Assembly: GCF_002831685.1 (NCBI RefSeq)
Contig: NZ_CP025119.1
Span: 2,752,501-2,816,500 of the forward strand
Direction: 5' to 3'
Source: Polaribacter sp. ALD11
Lineage (GTDB): Bacteria; Bacteroidota; Bacteroidia; Flavobacteriales; Flavobacteriaceae
Length of the DNA stretch: 64,000 nucleotides
Part shown: positions 8,445 through 17,705 of the stretch, one piece after another
Numbering within the stretch: the first letter of the stretch is position 1
Layout of the letters: every line of letters begins with the position of its first letter
The notes under the pieces: model-generated
Told to the model about the DNA's origin: nothing
The model's database searches: none
Seen by the model: only the letters and a program-made list of their open reading frames with translations
Made by a program: the position numbers and the translations under genes

Positions 8445-9323
8445 ATGGCTTCAAAATTTGAATCTTATCAAAAAAGACGTTTAGCATCTTCTTACATATC
8501 TGTTGTAATTAGTATTGCTTTGGTACTATTTATGGTTGGTATTTTGGGCTTGGTACTTTTAAAATCTACTTTAGTTTCAAACAGGGTAAAAGAAAAAGTA
8601 GCAATTACTCTATTTTTAAAAGAGAATGTAAGTAAAAAACAAATAGACGGATTTAAAGCTTCTTTAGAAAAAGAAGAGTTTACAAAAAGAATTATTTATA
8701 CTTCAAAAGAACAGGCAGCAAAGCAATATAGCAAAGAAATAGGAGAAGACTTTATGAAGTTTTTGGGAGAAAATCCTTTAAAAAACGGAATAGATATTTT
8801 CTTAAAAGCAACGTACGTGACTCCAGAAAAAATGCAAGAATTAGAAACTCGTTTTCTCAAAAATGCATTTGTTGCAGATGTTTCTTATGACAAATTACTA
8901 ATAAACTTAATAACAAAAAATATTCAAAGAATAAGTTTTTGGTTACTAGTGTTCAGTGGCTTTTTTGGTTTAGTAGCAATTATTTTAATTAATAGTTCTA
9001 TAAGATTGTCTATTTACTCAAAAAGATTCAACATAAAAACCATGCAAATGGTCGGTGCTACAAAAAGTTTTATAAGAAGACCTTTTATTTTACAAAGCAT
9101 GAAATTAGGCTTTATTGCTGCACTTGTAGCTTTAATAGGTTTGGGTGCTGTTATTTATTATTTAGATGCTATTGCACCTAGTTTAGGTTTGTTAAAAGAT
9201 TATGTTTCTCTAAGTTATTTGGTTGGTGGTGTTTTTGTCTCTGCTTTTATAATTACTTGGTTAAGTACCTTTTTTGCAACTCAACGTTTCTTAAATTTAC
9301 AAACAGACGAACTTTATTATTAA
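8445..9323 (+). CDS. ftsX: Cell-division protein FtsX
   Basis: Starting at ATG 8445 (MASKFESYQKRRL) gives 292 residues; an upstream in-frame TTG at 8415 would add ten residues that do not look like the family. The layout is FtsX-like: cytoplasmic N-terminal stretch, TM1 (about 20-42, VVISIALVLFMVGILGLVLL), an extracytoplasmic loop with EKVAITLFLKE and SKEQAAKQY, then three C-terminal membrane segments (about 165-290) with the MQMVGATKSFIRRPF loop typical of this permease family. FtsX with the ATPase FtsE regulates peptidoglycan hydrolases at division; ftsE is not in this window. The gene is followed after 3 bases by the DUF3098 gene and then uppP, a cluster linked to envelope synthesis. Confidence 0.9.
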   Translation: MASKFESYQKRRLASSYISVVISIALVLFMVGILGLVLLKSTLVSNRVKEKVAITLFLKENVSKKQIDGFKASLEKEEFTKRIIYTSKEQAAKQYSKEIGEDFMKFLGENPLKNGIDIFLKATYVTPEKMQELETRFLKNAFVADVSYDKLLINLITKNIQRISFWLLVFSGFFGLVAIILINSSIRLSIYSKRFNIKTMQMVGATKSFIRRPFILQSMKLGFIAALVALIGLGAVIYYLDAIAPSLGLLKDYVSLSYLVGGVFVSAFIITWLSTFFATQRFLNLQTDELYY

Positions 9324-9326
9324 AAT

Positions 9327-9569
9327 ATGAAAGACGAAATTATTCAAAAACCAGCATTTATTTTTGGAAAGAAAAACTACACTTTTATGGTGATAGGAAT
9401 TGTTGTAATAGCATTAGGATTTATCTTTATGTCTGGTGGTGGAAGCGATAACCCAGAAGTTTTTAATGAAGAAATTTACAATTGGCAAAGAATTCGTTTA
9501 GCACCAACTTTAGTAATTATTGGTTTAGCAATTGAAATTTATGCAATTTTATTAAACCCTAAAAAGTAA
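9327..9569 (+). CDS. DUF3098 small membrane protein
   Basis: An 80-residue protein with two membrane segments (about 18-37, YTFMVIGIVVIALGFIFM, and 57-75, APTLVIIGLAIEIYAILL) and the inter-helix motif FNEEIYNWQRIRLAPTLV. This is the DUF3098 family, which in Bacteroidota lies between ftsX and uppP as it does here (3 bases after ftsX, 2 bases before uppP). Function is unknown. The fixed place between a division gene and the undecaprenyl-pyrophosphate phosphatase gene suggests an envelope role, which is inference only. Confidence 0.88.
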   Translation: MKDEIIQKPAFIFGKKNYTFMVIGIVVIALGFIFMSGGGSDNPEVFNEEIYNWQRIRLAPTLVIIGLAIEIYAILLNPKK

Positions 9570-9571
9570 AG

Positions 9572-10366
9572 ATGGATATTTTAGAAGCGATAATTCTTGG
9601 TATAATTCAAGGATTAACAGAGTTTTTACCAGTTTCTTCTAGCGGACATTTAGAATTGGCAAAAGCAATTTTAGGAGATACATCTGTGCCAGAAGAAAGT
9701 TTAACTTTTACGGTAGTTTTACATTTTGCGACAGCTTTAAGTACAATTGTTATTTTTAGAAAAGAAATTGTAGAAATAATTAAAGGTTTATTTCAATTTA
9801 AATGGAACGAAGAATTTAAATTTTCTCTAAAAATTATTATTTCTATGATTCCTGCAGTAGCTGTAGGTTTACTTTTTGAGAAAGAATTAGAATCTTTTTT
9901 TGGAGGAAAAATATTACTAGTTGGTTGTATGTTATTACTAACAGCTTTACTATTATTACTAGCAGATAGAGCGAAAAACACAAAGAAAGAAGTTTCCTTT
10001 TCTAACGCAGTTTTAATAGGTATATCGCAAGCTATTGCAATGCTACCAGGTATTTCTAGATCTGGCGCAACAATTTCTACCTCTGTTTTATTGGGAATCG
10101 ATAGAACAAGAGCTGCAAAATTCTCTTTTTTAATGGTTGTTCCGTTAATTTTCGGAAAAATTGGAAAAGATGTTTTAAGTGGAGATTTAAGCTTTCAATC
10201 ATCTGAAATGCTTCCTATTGCAGCAGGTTTTATTGCAGCATTTTTAGCAGGTTTATTAGCTTGTAAATGGATGATTTCTTTAGTCAAAAAAAGCAAGCTT
10301 TCCTACTTTTCTATATATTGTGCAGTTGTAGGAAGTATTGCAATTGGATATGCTCTTTTAAATTAA
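9572..10366 (+). CDS. uppP: Undecaprenyl-diphosphate phosphatase
   Basis: The 264-residue multi-span membrane protein has both signature regions of the BacA/UppP family: the N-terminal ILGIIQGLTEFLPVSSSGH (residues about 8-26, with the catalytic Glu and the SSSGH motif) and the second PGISRSGATIS motif at about 161-171. It removes a phosphate from undecaprenyl pyrophosphate so that the lipid carrier can be reused for peptidoglycan and surface polysaccharide synthesis; it also confers some bacitracin tolerance. The start is 2 bases after the DUF3098 gene, which indicates translational coupling, and truB follows after 22 bases. Confidence 0.96.
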   Translation: MDILEAIILGIIQGLTEFLPVSSSGHLELAKAILGDTSVPEESLTFTVVLHFATALSTIVIFRKEIVEIIKGLFQFKWNEEFKFSLKIIISMIPAVAVGLLFEKELESFFGGKILLVGCMLLLTALLLLLADRAKNTKKEVSFSNAVLIGISQAIAMLPGISRSGATISTSVLLGIDRTRAAKFSFLMVVPLIFGKIGKDVLSGDLSFQSSEMLPIAAGFIAAFLAGLLACKWMISLVKKSKLSYFSIYCAVVGSIAIGYALLN

Positions 10367-10388
10367 TAGTACACTAAAATCAGTATAC

Positions 10389-11084
10389 ATGACTGAAGAA
10401 TATTATAAAAACGGTCAAGTTTTATTGATTGATAAACCACTTACTTGGACCTCTTTTCAAGTAGTAAATAAATTACGTTGGGAAATAAAACAACGGTTCA
10501 ATATAAAAAATATTAAAGTTGGTCACGCAGGTACTTTAGATCCTTTGGCTACGGGCTTATTAATTATTTGTACTGGTAAGCAGACAAAGCAAATAGATAC
10601 ATATCAAGGTCAGGTTAAGGAGTATACAGGGACTTTTACTGTTGGTGGCACAACACCAAGTTACGATTTAGAAACAGAGGTTGACAAAACGTTTCCTACA
10701 GCACATATTACTGAAGAATTATTGCACGAAACAACCAAACAGTTTACGGGTGAAATTCAACAAAAACCACCCATTTTTTCCGCGATTAAAAAAGACGGAA
10801 AACGTTTGTATGAATTGGCAAGAAAAGGAGAAACTACAGAGATTAAAGCAAGAACAGTTACAGTTTCTAAGTTCGAAATAACAAAGATAAACTTACCTGA
10901 GGTAGAATTTAGAATTATCTGCAGCAAAGGAACCTATATTCGTTCTATTGCTTTCGATTATGGAACTGCTCTTAATTCTGGAGCGCATTTATCCTCTTTA
11001 AGAAGAACTAAAATTGGTGATTTTTCTGTTGATGATGCACTTTCTGTGGAAGGATTTATTGAGAACTTGAAAGAAGGTCAGTAA
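10389..11084 (+). CDS. truB: tRNA pseudouridine(55) synthase TruB
   Basis: The protein has 231 residues. Motif I is LLIDKPLTWTSF (about 13-24), and the catalytic Asp lies in GHAGTLDPLATGLL (about 46-59), the hallmark of TruB. Further family motifs are YEGTF-like YTGTFTVGGTTPSYD, QKPPIFSAIKKDGKRLYELARKGE and CSKGTYIRSIAFD. The enzyme makes pseudouridine 55 in the T-arm of tRNAs. It is somewhat short because the C-terminal PUA domain of proteobacterial TruB is absent, as is usual in Bacteroidota. It ends the ftsX-DUF3098-uppP-truB run. Confidence 0.97.
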   Translation: MTEEYYKNGQVLLIDKPLTWTSFQVVNKLRWEIKQRFNIKNIKVGHAGTLDPLATGLLIICTGKQTKQIDTYQGQVKEYTGTFTVGGTTPSYDLETEVDKTFPTAHITEELLHETTKQFTGEIQQKPPIFSAIKKDGKRLYELARKGETTEIKARTVTVSKFEITKINLPEVEFRIICSKGTYIRSIAFDYGTALNSGAHLSSLRRTKIGDFSVDDALSVEGFIENLKEGQ

Positions 11085-11188
11085 AAAACTACTTAGTTAA
11101 TAGTATTTTAGTTATTGGGTAAAAAACAGCAATATACAACACAGGTCTTTAAAAAACCTACGTAATATATTGATACATAAAGTATTTA

Positions 11189-13414
11189 CTACTGTACTAA
11201 AAAATCAATTTCTGCTATTGCTGCATTTTTATTACCTCCAGCAATTCTTGTTGATTCTATTTTAATATATCTTGTTTTTATAGCTTTCTTAAAATAGTGA
11301 GTTCTTTTTGTAGGGTCATTAATCAAGTTTCCGAATTCAAAGTGTTCAAAAACTGTCCAAGACTTACCATTACTGCTAATTTTTAGAATACCACTTTCAA
11401 TCATCCCTTTAGAGTTTTCTATTTGAGGAGTATACGAAAACCCCATTAAATTATTTTCTTTTCCTAAATCTAAAGATAAATGGTGTGTATTTGCCGTGTT
11501 TGAACTCCAATAACTATCGGTGTCGCTGTCAAATGCTTTTACAGCTTCATGCTGCCTTTTTTCACTGTCTACATCAACTAGTTTCCAGTCTTTCTTTACA
11601 ACACCAAATACGCTTGAAGCAATACTACCAGTATCATTTTTAGTAAATACAGCGGCTTTAACTTCTCCATATTTTAAGAACAAAGGTTCATTATATAATT
11701 CAGACTCTTTTGTAGGTGCACTTCCGTCTAGCGTATACCTTATTTCAACACCGCTATTTATATTTTTTGAGATGTCTTCTCCATGAGGTTTCCATCTAAA
11801 ATCATGTTTTTTAGTTTGAATGTGCAGCATACCATTTAAATCTCTTTCAATAGTAAGCTGAGGAGGACGGGTTTTATAATAATGAGCAGAAATTTTGGTA
11901 ATTGCAGGTTGTGAACGAGATTCTAAAACTCTAAATCTAAATTTATTAGAAGTTACTTCTTGAAATCTTAAAATTCTTTTATATCCTACATTTGTAGCTG
12001 TTGCAATTTCTTTCCAATCATTTACAAACCATGCTTCTAATACATGTTTTTCAATTCTTTCACTATGTGTTAAAATAGCCTCTTGAATAACAAAACGATT
12101 GATGGTTATTGGCTCTGGGGTTGTTATAGTAATTGAGCTATTTGTTAAGAGCTTATAACTCGCTTCATCTTCGTCTAGCACTTCTACTGGTCCTTTTGCA
12201 TCTTCTAGTAGGTCTTTAGAATAGGTTTCTTTTATAAGTTTACCTACATTTTCTAAAACTTGAACATCTGTTGGAGAAAATTTTCCTTCTCTGTTTGGAG
12301 GAATATTTAATAATAAAGTTGCATTTCCTCCTACGGAACGCTCATAAATATCAAAAACATCGTCAACACTTCGTACTTTTTGGTTTTTATCATCTCTGTA
12401 AAACCATCCTTCTCTAATAGAAGTATTGATTTCTGTTTGCTGATAATGTAAAAATTTAGCAGCGTATAATTTTTCTCGACTTCCAATATCATCCGCAGTA
12501 ATGTCTGAAAAAGAATTCATTGTTTTGGGGTTCGTTTGATATGGAATAATATTCCATTCAGAAGCTCTCGTGCCACCCGATTCATTTCCACACCAACGAA
12601 TATCTTGCTTACCAAAAACGACAGCTTTTGGTGCTAATGTTGTAATTAATTCTTTCCAAGCTAAATAATTGTATTTCTGATTCCCTTTACTTTTCGGATT
12701 TGCTCCATCAAACCACACCTCATGAATAGGTCCATATTCTGTTAATAACTCAAATAACTGATTTAGAAAATATTCGTTGTAATCATCTACTTTAAATTTG
12801 AATGTCGTTTTATTTTTGAAAGGACGGCCTTTAACCTGTGTTGGAATTGTTCTATTAGAATAAGAACTTCCGTTTCCATACAATCCGTCTTTACTTTCAA
12901 TTTGATACAAATCTGCAGGAGATAAATACACGCCTAATTTTAAGTCATATTTCTTGCACGAAGCAGCCAATTCTTTTAAAACATCTCCTTTTCCTTCTTT
13001 AAAAGGAGATGACATGATGCCTTGTTTGGTATAGCGACTTTGCCAAAGCACAAAACCATCATGATGCTTTACGGTAAAAATCACCATTTTCATATTCGCA
13101 GCTTTCATTGCTTTGCACCATTGGTCTGTGTCTAGGTTTTGTAGATTAAAAATACTTGGGTTCTCTTTTCCATTCCCCCATTCCATTCTCGTGAAAGTAT
13201 TGGGGCCAAAATGTATAAAGGCAATGAATTCATTCTTTAAAGCTTCGTACTGGTTTTTAGTAGGAACAACATGAGCAGCTTTCAAAATAATAGAATCTTT
13301 ACTATTTGTACTAGATATCTTAAAGGTGTTACTTGTTTCTATTAAGACACCGTTTGATTGTGAGCAGGAAGATATTGTAAGAACAGTAAGAAGGCAAAGA
13401 ATAATTGTTTTCAA
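11189..13414 (-). CDS. GH29 alpha-L-fucosidase with C-terminal accessory domains
   Basis: A 741-residue lipoprotein (lipobox ISSCSQ, Cys at 17). The catalytic (beta/alpha)8 domain covers about 50-400 with FIHFGPNTFTRMEWGNG, VKHHDGFVLWQS and the nucleophile Asp at about 236 in VWFDGANP, as in family GH29. Residues about 540-605 hold a chitobiase/hexosaminidase C-terminal type segment (YTLDGSAPTKESELYNEPL). Residues about 610-741 hold a discoidin/F5-8 type C domain (AFDSDTDSYWSSNT, HHLSLDLGKE). The enzyme should release L-fucose from algal or host glycans at the cell surface or in the periplasm. It has no SusCD neighbours, so it is an isolated glycosidase rather than part of a polysaccharide utilisation locus. 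Substrate linkage cannot be read from sequence. Confidence 0.92.
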   Translation of the reverse strand: MKTIILCLLTVLTISSCSQSNGVLIETSNTFKISSTNSKDSIILKAAHVVPTKNQYEALKNEFIAFIHFGPNTFTRMEWGNGKENPSIFNLQNLDTDQWCKAMKAANMKMVIFTVKHHDGFVLWQSRYTKQGIMSSPFKEGKGDVLKELAASCKKYDLKLGVYLSPADLYQIESKDGLYGNGSSYSNRTIPTQVKGRPFKNKTTFKFKVDDYNEYFLNQLFELLTEYGPIHEVWFDGANPKSKGNQKYNYLAWKELITTLAPKAVVFGKQDIRWCGNESGGTRASEWNIIPYQTNPKTMNSFSDITADDIGSREKLYAAKFLHYQQTEINTSIREGWFYRDDKNQKVRSVDDVFDIYERSVGGNATLLLNIPPNREGKFSPTDVQVLENVGKLIKETYSKDLLEDAKGPVEVLDEDEASYKLLTNSSITITTPEPITINRFVIQEAILTHSERIEKHVLEAWFVNDWKEIATATNVGYKRILRFQEVTSNKFRFRVLESRSQPAITKISAHYYKTRPPQLTIERDLNGMLHIQTKKHDFRWKPHGEDISKNINSGVEIRYTLDGSAPTKESELYNEPLFLKYGEVKAAVFTKNDTGSIASSVFGVVKKDWKLVDVDSEKRQHEAVKAFDSDTDSYWSSNTANTHHLSLDLGKENNLMGFSYTPQIENSKGMIESGILKISSNGKSWTVFEHFEFGNLINDPTKRTHYFKKAIKTRYIKIESTRIAGGNKNAAIAEIDFLVQ

Positions 13415-13488
13415 GTTATAAATGGTTTTAATTTCTAAATATAGGATAATCTTATTTGACGATGAAAATTAACTACACCTTTTGTATT

Positions 13489-14361
13489 CTATTGCTTAAT
13501 AGACTTAGTGTATTCAATTATTTTTTTAATTGTTTTATTAGGGTCGTTCTTTCTCCAATTAATAAATAAATCGATATCTTCATCTAGTTCAATGAATCTT
13601 ACATTGTGAGATTCAGCAAACTTAAATGAATGTGGAAGAATAGAAACTCCAAGTTCTTTAGATACAAGGTTTAAAATCATTCCACCAAAATCAGATTCAA
13701 TGATTGTTTTCGGTTGAAAATTATATTTATTGAAAAAATTTCTTAAAAGTGAAGCAAAAAAAGTTGTTTGATGCAAACCTGTAATAATAAATTTTTCGTT
13801 TTTTAACTCGTTTAAGTTCTTAAATGTTTTTTTGTTTAGCCAATGGTTGTTTGGTACAACCAAGCAAATTGGTTCTGAATGTAATTTTAGAGAATCTATA
13901 TTGATGTTTTTTATTTTATCTCTGCTAAATGCGATGTCTGTTTTGTGGTTGAGTAATAGTTTCTCGTGGTCTTTATCTGTTGGTTCAATCAATTCTAATT
14001 TTAGATCTGGTAAATTTGAATTTATAATCTCGAGAAAATCGGGTAGAAATTTAAAGGCAATCGAACCTGGATAACTTATTGAAACAAACCCAGATGTTCC
14101 TTTATCAATTTTTTTTGCTTGTCGATGTATTTGATCTAATTCTTTAATGGTTTTTGTCCAATGTTCTTGAAGAAATTTACCAGCATCTGTTAGTTTTACA
14201 TTTCTTTTATCCCTTTCAAAAAGCTGAATTCCCATCTCATTTTCAAGAGATTGAATTTGTCTACTTAATGAAGATTGAGATATGAATACTTTTTCAGCAG
14301 TTTTCCAGAAATGAAGTTCATTAGAAAGTGTTAAAAAATATTTTATTTGTTTGATTGTCAT
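13489..14361 (-). CDS. LysR-family transcriptional regulator
   Basis: The chosen start at 14361 gives MTIKQIKYFLTLSNELHF, the normal beginning of LysR proteins (290 residues); an upstream ATG at 14388 would add nine residues. The winged helix-turn-helix covers residues 1-60 (AEKVFISQSSLSRQIQSLENEMGIQLFERD). Residues about 90-290 form the periplasmic-binding-like effector domain. It is divergent from the LysE-type exporter gene starting at 14468, an arrangement in which the LysR protein usually controls the neighbour from the 106-bp shared intergenic region. The effector is unknown. Confidence 0.92.
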   Translation of the reverse strand: MTIKQIKYFLTLSNELHFWKTAEKVFISQSSLSRQIQSLENEMGIQLFERDKRNVKLTDAGKFLQEHWTKTIKELDQIHRQAKKIDKGTSGFVSISYPGSIAFKFLPDFLEIINSNLPDLKLELIEPTDKDHEKLLLNHKTDIAFSRDKIKNINIDSLKLHSEPICLVVPNNHWLNKKTFKNLNELKNEKFIITGLHQTTFFASLLRNFFNKYNFQPKTIIESDFGGMILNLVSKELGVSILPHSFKFAESHNVRFIELDEDIDLFINWRKNDPNKTIKKIIEYTKSIKQ

Positions 14362-14467
14362 TTTTAATGTGCTTTCTGCATTAATCAATCAAAAATAAGT
14401 ATTTTTTAGGAGTTCACAAAACAGTTCCTTTGTGCTAGATTTATTTTAATTATTAAAAATAAAAAAA

Positions 14468-15094
14468 ATGATGGGAATTGAAAATTTTATCACTTTTATG
14501 CTAACGGCATTTGTATTTGTAATAACACCAGGAATTGATACGGTATTTGTTTTAAATAAGTCTATTGGGCAAGGTAGAAAATCTGGTATAAATGCAACGT
14601 TAGGTATAAATACAGGTATCTTGGCACATACTTTTTTTGCAGCTTTAGGCTTATCTGTAATCCTTTCTAAATCTGATTTAGCTTTTGTTATAATTAAATA
14701 TATTGGTTTTATTTATTTGATTTACCTAGGTTTCTCTAAACTTAAAAATAACAAAGAAGTGCTGTCTTTAAAGGTAGGAAATGAATCGCAAAAAAAAGTA
14801 AAAAGTGATTTTTGGTCTGGTTTTTTAACAAACACCTTAAATCCGAAAGTTGCATTATTCTTTTTGGCCTTTTTCCCTCAATTTATCAATCCTGCACAAA
14901 TAGAAAACCCTGTACCATTTATATTGTTAGGTTTTACATTTGCAGCAATAGGAACTATTTGGTATTTAGGTCTAACGATATTTGCTAGTACTTTTTCTCA
15001 AAAAATTAAAAGTAACCCAAAGTTTAATATCTGGTTAAATAAATTGAGTGGTTTCGTTTTTATACTAATGGGAGTTAAAATAATACTAAGTTAA
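14468..15094 (+). CDS. LysE/RhtB-family amino-acid exporter
   Basis: This 208-residue membrane protein has about six hydrophobic segments and the family signature near the N terminus (VFVITPGIDTVFVLNKSIGQGRKSG), plus NPKVALFFLAFFPQF at about 125-140. Members export amino acids or homoserine-lactone-like compounds out of the cell. It is divergent from a LysR regulator that probably controls it. Its last four bases overlap the 3' end of the convergent pseudouridine synthase gene at 15091-15094. Substrate is not predictable. Confidence 0.93.
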   Translation: MMGIENFITFMLTAFVFVITPGIDTVFVLNKSIGQGRKSGINATLGINTGILAHTFFAALGLSVILSKSDLAFVIIKYIGFIYLIYLGFSKLKNNKEVLSLKVGNESQKKVKSDFWSGFLTNTLNPKVALFFLAFFPQFINPAQIENPVPFILLGFTFAAIGTIWYLGLTIFASTFSQKIKSNPKFNIWLNKLSGFVFILMGVKIILS

Positions 15095-16761
15095 AATTCA
15101 GCATCAACGGTAAAACTCATTCGTTCATTTGTTGAAGGGTGAAAGAACTCAATAAATTCAGCATGTAAGTGCAACCTATTTTCTTTTTTTCCATACAAAT
15201 CATCGCCAACAATTGGTGTGTTTAATCCGTTTTTATGAGCAGCATGTACTCTTAATTGATGTGTTCTTCCCGAAATTGGGTAAAAATACACGCGTGTTTT
15301 TCCATTTTCTTTGTTGATGATTTTCCAATCTGTTTCAGCTGGTTTTCCATAGGTAAAATCTACCAATTGTTTAGGTCTATCATCTAAATCTACACGTAAG
15401 GGCAACTTTATTTTTCCGCTATTTTCAGATAAAATTCCATCTAATAAAGCTACGTAGCGTTTTTTTATAGTTCTGTTTATAAACTGACTCTGTAAAATTT
15501 TATTAGCTTCCTTAGTTTTTGTAAGTAATAAAATTCCAGAAGTAGACATGTCTAATCGATGCACAATCAAAGGACCTGTTGCAGTTGGGTATTTCTCTTT
15601 AATTCTAGTATACACAGAATCTTTAATATCCTTACCAGGAACAGATAAAAATTCAGCAGGTTTGTTCACTACAATTAAAACAGCATCTTCATAAATAATT
15701 TTTAGTTCTTGTTTTTCTGCTAGATTTTCTAGCAACAAGTTCTCATCCATTTTTATACCTTCTAACATGTGTGTTAAAATGGGTTTGCATCTACCTTGGC
15801 AAGCAGGATAATAGTTTTTATGTTGTCTAACGGCAGAGTTTGGTGAAACTCCCCACCAAAATTCTGCCATTGTAATGGGCGTTAAATCGTTTGCAAATGC
15901 ATATTGCAAAAGCTTAGGAGCAGAACACTCTCCTGAACCTGCAGGAGGTTTTATAGCAGGGTCATTAAAAATATCTAATAAGTTTTTAAGTTCCTTTTGT
16001 CGATTTAAAAAGGCGTATTTACTAAATAATGTTTGCTGTAAATAATTAGATTTTTCTTTTCGCTCTTTCTTTAGAGATTCAATTTTAGCTTCAATAAGGA
16101 TGAATTCTTTACTAACTTTTTGAAGTTTAATCTGGTAATATTCTTGTAATTCTTTTAAAAAGAACTGATTATTATAACTTTCTTGTGTAAGTCTTTTCGT
16201 TAGTTCTTTAAATTCTAAGTCATTTAAAACAGCAATTGCTTTCTTTTTCTGATTTTTCCGATCTGTTCTAAAAAACTTCATCCGCTTTCTTTGAAAAGCC
16301 AAATCATCTTCAATCTCTTTGGTAATTCTTTTTACAGATTTTTTTAGAGTTAAATAATTTTCATCCTTTTTTAAAGCACCTAATTGCGCATTAATTGCAT
16401 CAATTTCAAGTTCACCTTTTATATAAAAACTACCTTCTGTTCGCATATTAAAAACAGGTGGAACAAACTTTTCTGGCAAACTTTTGTCTGCTAGTTTACC
16501 TGAAAAAGCATTTAAATAGCCAATTTCATTTCGCTTGTTTTTTACAACTAAAACGCCAAACATTTTCCCTACTGCAAGTGAGTTAGAATTTGTTTCTAAT
16601 CCAAAATTATGTTTAAAATATGTCTGATTTTCTAAATATTCCTGTAATTCTGTCGTCGCAATTTTTGCTAAAAGATGCGGTTCATAATAAAAGGGAAATG
16701 TAAATTTCTCTGGAAGTGCTATTTCAGAAATAGTAGTTTTAAAATGTTGGAAGTGTTTCAA
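15091..16761 (-). CDS. Large RluA-family RNA pseudouridine synthase
   Basis: The C-terminal part (about 350-556) is an RluA catalytic domain with the HRLDMSTSGILLLTKT motif carrying the catalytic Asp, then RVYFYPISGRTHQLRVHAAH and GDDLYG. The N-terminal 340 residues are unusual: a segment with MFGVLVVKNKRNEIGYLNAFSGKL, a long charged coiled-coil (about 130-255), and a Cys-containing region with GSGECSAPKLLQYAF and YYPACQGRCKPILTHML before the catalytic domain. Three spaced Cys residues could bind a metal, though this is not proven. Proteins of about 550 residues with this build occur widely; the RNA target (rRNA or tRNA) is not established by sequence. It is convergent with the LysE gene. Confidence 0.88.
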   Translation of the reverse strand: MKHFQHFKTTISEIALPEKFTFPFYYEPHLLAKIATTELQEYLENQTYFKHNFGLETNSNSLAVGKMFGVLVVKNKRNEIGYLNAFSGKLADKSLPEKFVPPVFNMRTEGSFYIKGELEIDAINAQLGALKKDENYLTLKKSVKRITKEIEDDLAFQRKRMKFFRTDRKNQKKKAIAVLNDLEFKELTKRLTQESYNNQFFLKELQEYYQIKLQKVSKEFILIEAKIESLKKERKEKSNYLQQTLFSKYAFLNRQKELKNLLDIFNDPAIKPPAGSGECSAPKLLQYAFANDLTPITMAEFWWGVSPNSAVRQHKNYYPACQGRCKPILTHMLEGIKMDENLLLENLAEKQELKIIYEDAVLIVVNKPAEFLSVPGKDIKDSVYTRIKEKYPTATGPLIVHRLDMSTSGILLLTKTKEANKILQSQFINRTIKKRYVALLDGILSENSGKIKLPLRVDLDDRPKQLVDFTYGKPAETDWKIINKENGKTRVYFYPISGRTHQLRVHAAHKNGLNTPIVGDDLYGKKENRLHLHAEFIEFFHPSTNERMSFTVDAEF

Positions 16762-16920
16762 TATAATTAAGAATAAGTGTCAAAGATAGTTAGTTATCAA
16801 TAAAAATGACAGAAATAATAGGCATAATAACGATTCTCTAAAAGAGTTAAAATAATTTTTGAATGCGTTAAAGTCTGGTTTCTTTATCATTTAGTTTTGT
16901 ATTGAACTAAAAACAATAGT

Positions 16921-17598
16921 ATGAAAAATATAAAAATGAATTCGATTAAATTATTTGCAACTGCATTAACTGTTTCTAGTTTTATGTTGGTTTCTTGTGA
17001 TAATGCAAAAAAGAAAGCAACAGAAATTAAAGAAGAAGCTACTGAAATTAAAAAGGATATTGAAAATGAAGTAGGGGAGATGGATGACGAGGTGAAAACT
17101 CGAACTTACAAAATGAAAGACGGTACAGCAATTGTTTATAATTTAGATGCGAAAGGGGTTGTAGGTTTTGATGATTGGGCAGACTTTACAGTCGTAAATT
17201 CAGAATTGGCACAAATGAGAAAATCTAACTTTGTAACTACAGCGCAACGTGTAAAAAACATGAATTTTAGAATAGCCAGTTTAGGTAGCACAATTCCTGC
17301 TTGGTTAAAAACGGAAGAAGTGATGGAAGATGTTGCAGATGTTCAAAAAGAATATTTAGAGTTAATTGAGGATCCTAACGCATCAGATAACGAAAGAAAA
17401 GAAAATTTAGAAGAGCTTTCTGAAAAATTTGATGATTTACGTGAAGAGTTAGATGAAACAGTGAAAGAATATACTAAAATTCATGAAGAAGCAATTGAAG
17501 AATATAACGAAGAAATAAAAAAAGGAAAAATAGATGCTGCTATTGAAGAGTATAACGAAGAGATTAAAAAGTTAGATAAAATTTTAGAAAAGAAGTAA
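16921..17598 (+). CDS. Charged helical lipoprotein of unknown function
   Basis: The 225-residue product (or 220 from the in-frame ATG at 16936) has a lipoprotein signal with lipobox MLVSCDNA. The mature part is very rich in Glu and Lys and reads as long helices or coiled coil (KKKATEIKEEATEIKKDIENE). Near the C terminus the unit EEYNEEIKK occurs twice about 16 residues apart, showing a small internal duplication. A TAGTTTTG box at 16892-16899 could be the -7 element, but no TTG lies at the right spacing. It stands alone upstream of a bidirectional terminator. Function unknown. Confidence 0.8.
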   Translation: MKNIKMNSIKLFATALTVSSFMLVSCDNAKKKATEIKEEATEIKKDIENEVGEMDDEVKTRTYKMKDGTAIVYNLDAKGVVGFDDWADFTVVNSELAQMRKSNFVTTAQRVKNMNFRIASLGSTIPAWLKTEEVMEDVADVQKEYLELIEDPNASDNERKENLEELSEKFDDLREELDETVKEYTKIHEEAIEEYNEEIKKGKIDAAIEEYNEEIKKLDKILEKK

Positions 17599-17640
17599 TA
17601 TTCGCATATATCTGACTCGTAATTAGGGTGTTGTGATTTT

Positions 17641-17678
17641 ATAAATAGAGGATAGATTTTAATCTATCCTCTATTTAT
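17641..17678. terminator. Bidirectional terminator between convergent genes
   Basis: An 18-bp perfect stem (ATAAATAGAGGATAGATT and its complement) with a two-base TT centre lies between the lipoprotein gene and crtY, whose 3' ends face each other. Confidence 0.85.
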
Positions 17679-17705
17679 GTTTTAAATTAATTAGTGAGAT
17701 CTAAA

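Noticed and set aside
9257..9451. 64-codon open frame overlapping ftsX end and the DUF3098 gene
   Set aside because: It is a shifted frame over two well-supported genes with composition unlike a protein; no family likeness.
11189..13414. Polysaccharide utilisation locus around the GH29 fucosidase
   Set aside because: No SusCD, sulfatase or other glycosidase is adjacent; neighbours are housekeeping and LysR/LysE genes.
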